From NCBI RefSeq assembly GCF_020511155.1, contig NZ_CP041216.1:3038001-3102000 (forward strand): 64,000 nt of DNA. The letters are read 5' to 3'. A program made the position numbers and the translations under genes. The notes beneath the pieces were generated by a model that worked only from the letters and a program-made list of their open reading frames with translations, was not told the DNA's origin and did not search any database. Of the stretch, positions 58,983 to 64,000 are shown piece after piece. How positions within the stretch are numbered: position 1 is the first letter of the stretch; every line of letters starts with the position of its first letter. This DNA comes from Shewanella glacialimarina (GTDB lineage: Bacteria; Pseudomonadota; Gammaproteobacteria; Enterobacterales; Shewanellaceae).

Positions 58983-60629
58983 TTAAGCGGTTAGTAGCTC
59001 ATATCCTGGTAGCGTTAAAAAATCTACCAATTCATCTGATGTGGTAATTTGTTCAAGTAATTCAGCGGCTTTTGCAAACTGGCCAGCTTGGTAACGTTCA
59101 TCACCTAATTCTTGTTGAACATTCACTAGCTCTTCTGCCAGCATGCTTCTAAACAAATCTTTAGTGACTAATTTATCGTTAGATAATGTTTTGCCATGCT
59201 GGATCCACTGCCAAATTGAGGTGCGTGAAATTTCAGCGGTTGCAGCATCCTCCATCAAACCGTAAATGGGCACACAGCCATTACCTTGGATCCAGGCTTC
59301 TATGTATTGCACAGCTATACGAATATTAAGACGCATGCCTGATTCAGTGCGTTCACCATTGCATGGTTCAAGTAATTCAGAGGCAAGAATTGGCGCGTCA
59401 ACATCACGGGTAATGTGCAATTGGTTAGTTCTATCGCCGCCAATATAATCATTGAATATTTTCATTGCGGTATCTGCTAGGCCTGGGTGTGCCACCCATG
59501 TACCATCATGACCGTTACGGGCTTCTAGCTCTTTGTCACCACGCACTTTTTTCAGTACAAGTTCGTTAGTTGCTTCATCTTTTGCTGGAATAAATGCCGC
59601 CATACCGCCCATGGCGAGTGCACCACGTTTGTGACAGATTTTAATCAACAAGCGTGAATAAGCACTTAAAAATTTGGTTTCCATGGTCACCGCCTGGCGA
59701 TCAGGTAAGACTCTGTCAGCATGGCGCTTTAAGGTTTTAATATAACTAAAAATGTAATCCCAACGGCCACAGTTCAGTGCAACTATGTTTGAACGCAGTT
59801 CATAGAGAATTTCGTCCATTTCAAACACAGCAGGCAAAGTCTCAATTAAACAGGTACATTTAATCGTGCCAGGTTTTAAGCAAAAACGTTCTTCAACAAA
59901 GGCAAACACTTTTGCCCACCAGCGCGCTTCAACATGACTTTCAAGTTTAGGAAGATAAAAATAAGGACCTGAATTATTAGCCAATAGCTGGTGATAGTTA
60001 TGGTAAAAATATAAGGCGAAATCCATCAAACCGCCTGGAATAGCTTGGCCTTTGTATTCAACATGTTTCTCTTTTAAATGCAGACCACGAACACGGGCAA
60101 TGAGTACCGCAGGATCGGGGTTTAGCTTATATTGTTTACCATCTGGCGAGGTAAACTCAATATCACCACGAACCGCATCACGCAAATTGATTTGCCCTTC
60201 AACCACTTTCTGCCAGCTTGGCGCTAGTGAGTCTTCAAAGTCCGCCATAAACACTTTAACGTTAGCGTTTAAAGCATTAATAATCATTTTACGGTCCACA
60301 GGACCGGTTATTTCGACACGACGATCGGTTAAGTCATGTGGAATACCACGAATAGACCAATTACCATCACGTATTGCACGGGTCTCAGGTAAAAAGTCAG
60401 GTAATTCACCGTTATCAATACGTGCTTGTTTCTGTTTGCGCTTTTCAAGCAGCTGTGGCACTTCTGCGGCAAAACGGCTACATAAGCTATTAAGTAATGC
60501 TAATGCGCCTTCATTAAACACATTTTCTTGTCCTGCTATTGCTGGACCAGTAATCACTAAATCTGACGAGCCGCTGGGCTGTTCAGATGTTGTCTTACTG
60601 TACTGTGCTACTAATTGCTCTGCCGTCAT
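58983..60629 (-). CDS. aceB: Malate synthase A
   Basis: A 548-residue cytoplasmic enzyme that condenses glyoxylate and acetyl-CoA to malate. Signatures include TGPVDRKMIINALNANVKVFMADFEDSLAPSW (about 106-138), the catalytic Arg/Glu/Asp region LPKLESHVEARWW and CTCLIETLPAVFEMDEILYELR, and a C-terminal Asp in YGLMEDAATAEISR. Length is close to E. coli AceB (533). It is the first gene of what was an aceBA operon, now followed only by an aceA remnant. Start ATG 60629. Confidence 0.97.
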   Translation of the reverse strand: MTAEQLVAQYSKTTSEQPSGSSDLVITGPAIAGQENVFNEGALALLNSLCSRFAAEVPQLLEKRKQKQARIDNGELPDFLPETRAIRDGNWSIRGIPHDLTDRRVEITGPVDRKMIINALNANVKVFMADFEDSLAPSWQKVVEGQINLRDAVRGDIEFTSPDGKQYKLNPDPAVLIARVRGLHLKEKHVEYKGQAIPGGLMDFALYFYHNYHQLLANNSGPYFYLPKLESHVEARWWAKVFAFVEERFCLKPGTIKCTCLIETLPAVFEMDEILYELRSNIVALNCGRWDYIFSYIKTLKRHADRVLPDRQAVTMETKFLSAYSRLLIKICHKRGALAMGGMAAFIPAKDEATNELVLKKVRGDKELEARNGHDGTWVAHPGLADTAMKIFNDYIGGDRTNQLHITRDVDAPILASELLEPCNGERTESGMRLNIRIAVQYIEAWIQGNGCVPIYGLMEDAATAEISRTSIWQWIQHGKTLSNDKLVTKDLFRSMLAEELVNVQQELGDERYQAGQFAKAAELLEQITTSDELVDFLTLPGYELLTA

Positions 60630-62040
60630 AACCAGGCTCCCTTGACGCGACTGTCATTGTTTTTCAAACGGGTTGAACATTTCTATTTGGATTAACGCAT
60701 TGAATGAAAAGTGACTAATAAACTCAATCATTCAGAGTAACTCAAGTTGTTTGCTTAACATGCTGCAAATTAATCTGAGCGACTTTCGTTTACCAGTAAC
60801 ACTTTAATTCAAATAAAACCATCAAATGTTCGTTTCGCAGTAAAAAATACGCAAAAACAGTTGTATTTGCAACAGTTATCACTTTACCAATTCGGTAAAA
60901 AACCATCAACAACCTCGGTTTAAAAATGGTCATACCAAAAGATAATTTCCACAACAAACCATTGAAAAAAACAATTTAAATTATTTTTAAACTGTATAAC
61001 CAACCCTGTAAAATTAAATGGTCTTACCTAATTACCAATAAAAAATATAGGTAATAACACACGTAACAAAAAAACATATCGTAAACCATTAATTACAAAA
61101 CTTTAGTAGAACAAACCTTCACAGCAATAGCCTCTGCGTTTTGCGCTCACCTTGAGGTAACCTAATTTTTATCAATATAATCAGATACTAATACCCTAAC
61201 CAATAATCATCAAATTAAAACACTCGTTTTAAATTTACGTTGACGTAAGGTGGAGTTTTTGTGGGTACTTAATCACAGAAATAAAGATGAACGTTATCCG
61301 ATCATCAACTCTATTCTTTGTGGTTTTATTGAAAAATAAGTTAATTTATTTTCATTTTTTTCGACTTCTTAGTCATTTAGCTTAGTATTTCAGCAGAAAG
61401 TAAACTTAATACGATTTCAGCAGGCGTGTTTATTACTATTTCGCAACATCAACTCAGTAGAAATACCCAGTCGCACGTAGCATTAATATACCTACAAATA
61501 TCATTCAATGGCTCGATAAATCATCAAACAGATATAGGCTCTACCTGCAAGCCACATACTGAGGACCATGCTATTTGATATCACAGCCAATTCAACATCC
61601 TAAAAGGAGCAAATAACTCTCTGAAAATGTTAGCTGTGGTAACTGGCACTAAACACCAAAAAACATATCAATTTGAATAGCCGAAAGCTGAATGATTGGA
61701 TGATTGAGTTATCGAGCTGCTCGACGAATGGGCTAGTAAATAAATTAATCAGCCGATAAAGCAGCTAACGATTAACCTTGCCTATTAGATATTAGCAATG
61801 ATGGGAGAATGACAAACATAAACAGTGATTAGCAAGTGAAAGGTTATTTGATGAAAAGTCGGCTTTCTGAGGTCTTTTTAGGCTTTTTCTAGGCTCTTTA
61901 AAACACTAGTCAAAAACATGTACCCACTATTGTCACAGTAATAGTATAAGCGATGATGCTTATTAAAATAGCGACAACCACTATATATTCTTAATGCTAG
62001 TAACTTGCAGAATTGCAAAGAGAGTTAATTAAAGCAGCTT
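60630..62040. other. 1.4 kb non-coding region upstream of aceB
   Basis: No ORF, RNA gene or recognisable pseudogene was found on either strand. It is AT-rich with many stops. The one regular element is the inverted repeat TTACGT-TG-ACGTAA at 61235-61248. Two similar phrases containing AGGCTTTTT/AGGCTCTTT occur near 61880-61905. It probably contains the aceB promoter plus a long leader, or remnants too decayed to read. Confidence 0.5.
61235..61248. promoter_or_regulatory. Candidate MerR-family (LiuR-type) operator
   Basis: Six-base arms TTACGT and ACGTAA around TG. From memory it resembles operators of LiuR, the MerR-family regulator of branched-chain amino-acid and fatty-acid breakdown in Shewanella, whose regulon can include glyoxylate-shunt genes. 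It lies about 600 bases before aceB, which is far. Confidence 0.35.
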
Positions 62041-63783
62041 TTAGGCGAAGCTAGGGTGATATACCAGCACTTTATTACGTCCTTGATGCTTACATTTATA
62101 CAAGGCAATGTCAGCACGACTTAATAATGGGTCAATACTTAAATCATCACGCGTTAACGAGCTTACACCAACACTCAAGGTTATCGAAAAGTTATGACCA
62201 GAATACTTAGTATTAATGTGTTCAACTTCTTTACGTATCGTTTCAGCTAGTTTAAAGGCTGTCTTCTCGTCGGTATTAGGCAAATAAAGTACAAACTCTT
62301 CACCGCCAAGGCGACAAAAAATATCGCTAGGACGAATAACATCTTCAATAACTTGAGTCACTTTTTTTAATGTCCAATCGCCAGTTGCATGGCCAAAACG
62401 ATCATTAATTGACTTAAACAAATCCAAATCTAATACCAGTACAGAAAAGTGGCGATGATTAGATAACGCTTGTACCAATTCATTTTCAGCTAAATCTTGA
62501 CCTGTTTGGCGGTTAAAAATTCCGGTTAATCCATCCCGCTGGGCCTGGCGCATAAATTGATTCCGCTGCAGCCATGCCGTTAATAGTAAAAGTAATAAGC
62601 CAATACACACCCCGAACAACAGAGTCGAAAACATAATCGATGAGCTTTTCTCTTTTAAAAACAGATCTTTTTGCTGCACCATTAATTCATGTTCTTGCAA
62701 CAAATTCTTATTCTCGCGATTTTTCTCAGCACTATCAAAACGGGCCATTTGATAAGCATTTTGTTTATGATTACTTTCATCTAAATCTTGTAAATCTAAC
62801 GCATGGGCTACCACCTGATATTGGTATGCTTTAGCATATTCCCCATCTCGACTGGCTAACATGGCCAATACTTCATTAGCTTGCTTTTTAACATGATTAT
62901 TAGACTTATCTTCGTTTAATTCGTTAAGTTCATTAGCATATAGCGCCGCTTTTTGATAATCGCCCTGGTAGAAATAAATTTTACTCAAAAAGGCTTTCAC
63001 GCTGTGTATCTCAACTTGAAATTGAAATGACAAATACCCTTCAAGTGCAGCTTCAAACAGCGGCTTAGCCAGGTCTAGTTGGCCTGATTCAAAATAACTC
63101 TCCGCCTGTCCCTTAATAGACATAATTTCTATTAACGGCTGCTCATTATTGGCGCAATACATTTCAGACTGCTTAAATAAATCATTCGCCTCGCTATAGC
63201 GCCCTAACCTTAAGGTAGCTACAGCTAAATAGACTTTGGTATAGCACTCATGTTTAGTATCTTTACCTTGATTAAGGTTTAACACTAACTGTGCGGTACT
63301 GAGCATTTCTTCATAGGCATTTAAATCAAGCAAGATATTTAACAGACGAACATAAGAAGCGACTTTAAGGCTGGTGTCTTCAACACCTTCAATGCGGGCT
63401 AGATTTATTTCCAACATAGCAAACGCTGCTTCATAGTTTTTAAGCATCAAAAACACAGTTGTTTTATAAAGATAAATTCGAGTAAGCGACTCTTCCGACG
63501 GGGAGTAAGTTAACGCTAAGTCAAGTGCTTGGTTGGCTTGTTCCAATTCTGATAAATAAACGTATTTTGAACTCAGCAGCGTATAAAACTCAGCCAACTG
63601 AGGATGGGACAACTTATCAAGCGAACGCTCTATATCTACAATCGCGGACTCTGCTTGAGTAAAATCTGTTTGCAGTAATTTTTCAATTCGACTTAAAGAC
63701 TCATCGTAATTTTCAGATGCAAAAGCACAATTGGTCAATACCAATTGTGCTAATAAACAGAAAACTAAGCCTTTATATTTCAT
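62041..63783 (-). CDS. TPR-GGDEF diguanylate cyclase with membrane anchor
   Basis: A 580-residue inner-membrane protein. A signal peptide (about 1-23) leads to a periplasmic array of TPR-like helical repeats (about 30-335; LLSSKYVYLSELEQANQALDLALTYSP, VYLAVATLRLGRYSEANDLFKQSEMY). A coiled coil and one TM helix (about 378-403, MFSTLLFGVCIGLLLLLLTAWL) follow. The cytoplasmic GGDEF domain (about 415-578) has GGEEF in FCRLGGEEF and an RxxD inhibition site (RPSD) five residues upstream, so it should be active and feedback-inhibited. The periplasmic TPR part probably binds a protein or peptide signal. The start is 3 bases past the stop of the 70-residue LigA-like gene. Confidence 0.9.
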   Translation of the reverse strand: MKYKGLVFCLLAQLVLTNCAFASENYDESLSRIEKLLQTDFTQAESAIVDIERSLDKLSHPQLAEFYTLLSSKYVYLSELEQANQALDLALTYSPSEESLTRIYLYKTTVFLMLKNYEAAFAMLEINLARIEGVEDTSLKVASYVRLLNILLDLNAYEEMLSTAQLVLNLNQGKDTKHECYTKVYLAVATLRLGRYSEANDLFKQSEMYCANNEQPLIEIMSIKGQAESYFESGQLDLAKPLFEAALEGYLSFQFQVEIHSVKAFLSKIYFYQGDYQKAALYANELNELNEDKSNNHVKKQANEVLAMLASRDGEYAKAYQYQVVAHALDLQDLDESNHKQNAYQMARFDSAEKNRENKNLLQEHELMVQQKDLFLKEKSSSIMFSTLLFGVCIGLLLLLLTAWLQRNQFMRQAQRDGLTGIFNRQTGQDLAENELVQALSNHRHFSVLVLDLDLFKSINDRFGHATGDWTLKKVTQVIEDVIRPSDIFCRLGGEEFVLYLPNTDEKTAFKLAETIRKEVEHINTKYSGHNFSITLSVGVSSLTRDDLSIDPLLSRADIALYKCKHQGRNKVLVYHPSFA

Positions 63784-63786
63784 TTG

Positions 63787-63999
63787 TTATTCAGTTGGCG
63801 TTGCAACCATCACATAAGACTGCATTAAACTATCGCCAAGTAGTGCTTTTAAAGCATCTAAATCACCTGACATCACTAAATCGGCCTCTTGAGCTGTTAA
63901 GCCATGTGCCAACATAACGCCTCGAGGATCCGCTTTATAAGCTTCTAGTAACCCAGCATCGACCGATAGCGCTTCGGCAAATTTTTGTAACTTTGACAT
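63787..63999 (-). CDS. Small LigA/Nif11-like helical protein
   Basis: A 70-residue protein, complete at the window edge (ATG 63999), with the pattern LQKFAEALSVDAGLLEAYKADPRGVMLAHGLTAQEADLVMSGDLDALKALLG. This is the helical fold shared by the protocatechuate-dioxygenase LigA subunit and Nif11-type leader proteins (L-x2-FA-x-A-x3-D-x-LL-x3-Y-x-x-DP-x2-VM-x2-HGL-x3-E). There is no signal peptide and no cysteine. It is followed after 3 bases by the TPR-GGDEF gene, so the two are translationally linked. It might be a peptide precursor-like protein or a regulatory subunit. The promoter region lies outside the window. Confidence 0.65.
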   Translation of the reverse strand: MSKLQKFAEALSVDAGLLEAYKADPRGVMLAHGLTAQEADLVMSGDLDALKALLGDSLMQSYVMVATPTE

Positions 64000-64000
64000 G

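Overview
The window looks like a chromosomal segment of a Shewanella-type marine gammaproteobacterium. This is inferred from gene content and order: rlmN-pilW-rodZ-ispG-hisS-yfgM-bamB-der, guaB-guaA, cydA-cydB-cydX, the flgT / flgO-flgP pair, and aceB. DNA is moderately AT-rich. I ran no database search; assignments rest on motifs and remembered family sequences.

Layout. 1-1235: a flagellin-glycosylation (Maf/DUF115) gene running off the left edge. 1749-3475: an RsbQ/KAI2-like hydrolase with a PAS-GGDEF diguanylate cyclase. 3718-7645: an eroded accessory array. Three decayed copies of the same tyrosine-recombinase 3' end each abut, tail to tail within a few bases, a different cargo gene or gene pair, and the array ends at the 3' end of a tRNA-Arg(CCT). 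8072-10791: flagellar H-ring/outer-membrane genes flgT and flgO-flgP. 10898-17066: a beta-barrel protein, a TetR repressor and an RND efflux pair with a clear operator. 17211-20048: cytochrome bd oxidase cydABX. About 20700-21025: a short self-contained transcription unit with a 26-codon ORF. 21144-32442: purL, mltF, tadA, guaA, guaB, xseA. 32572-40111: envelope genes, a PepSY/response regulator/sensor kinase operon, a DUF3300 gene with an apparent C-terminal frameshift, and an Omp85-like barrel.

40346-49397 is the conserved housekeeping block der to rlmN (ribosome assembly, outer-membrane assembly, isoprenoid synthesis, cell shape, type IV pili, tRNA charging and rRNA methylation). 49551-56905 holds a CNNM/CBS membrane protein, a 5'-nucleotidase-like enzyme, small periplasmic proteins, a GNAT enzyme, an orphan ParA with an overlapping partner, and an MtfA peptidase. 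57008-60629 holds an HDOD-GAF regulator and malate synthase aceB, followed by a decayed C-terminal remnant of isocitrate lyase aceA. A 1.4 kb non-coding stretch then leads to a TPR-GGDEF protein and a small LigA/Nif11-like protein at the right edge.

Best candidates for something undescribed: the integrase-remnant/cargo array at tRNA-Arg, the hydrolase/diguanylate-cyclase pair, the short transcription unit near 20.8 kb, the small LigA-like protein coupled to a TPR-GGDEF protein, and the orphan ParA pair.
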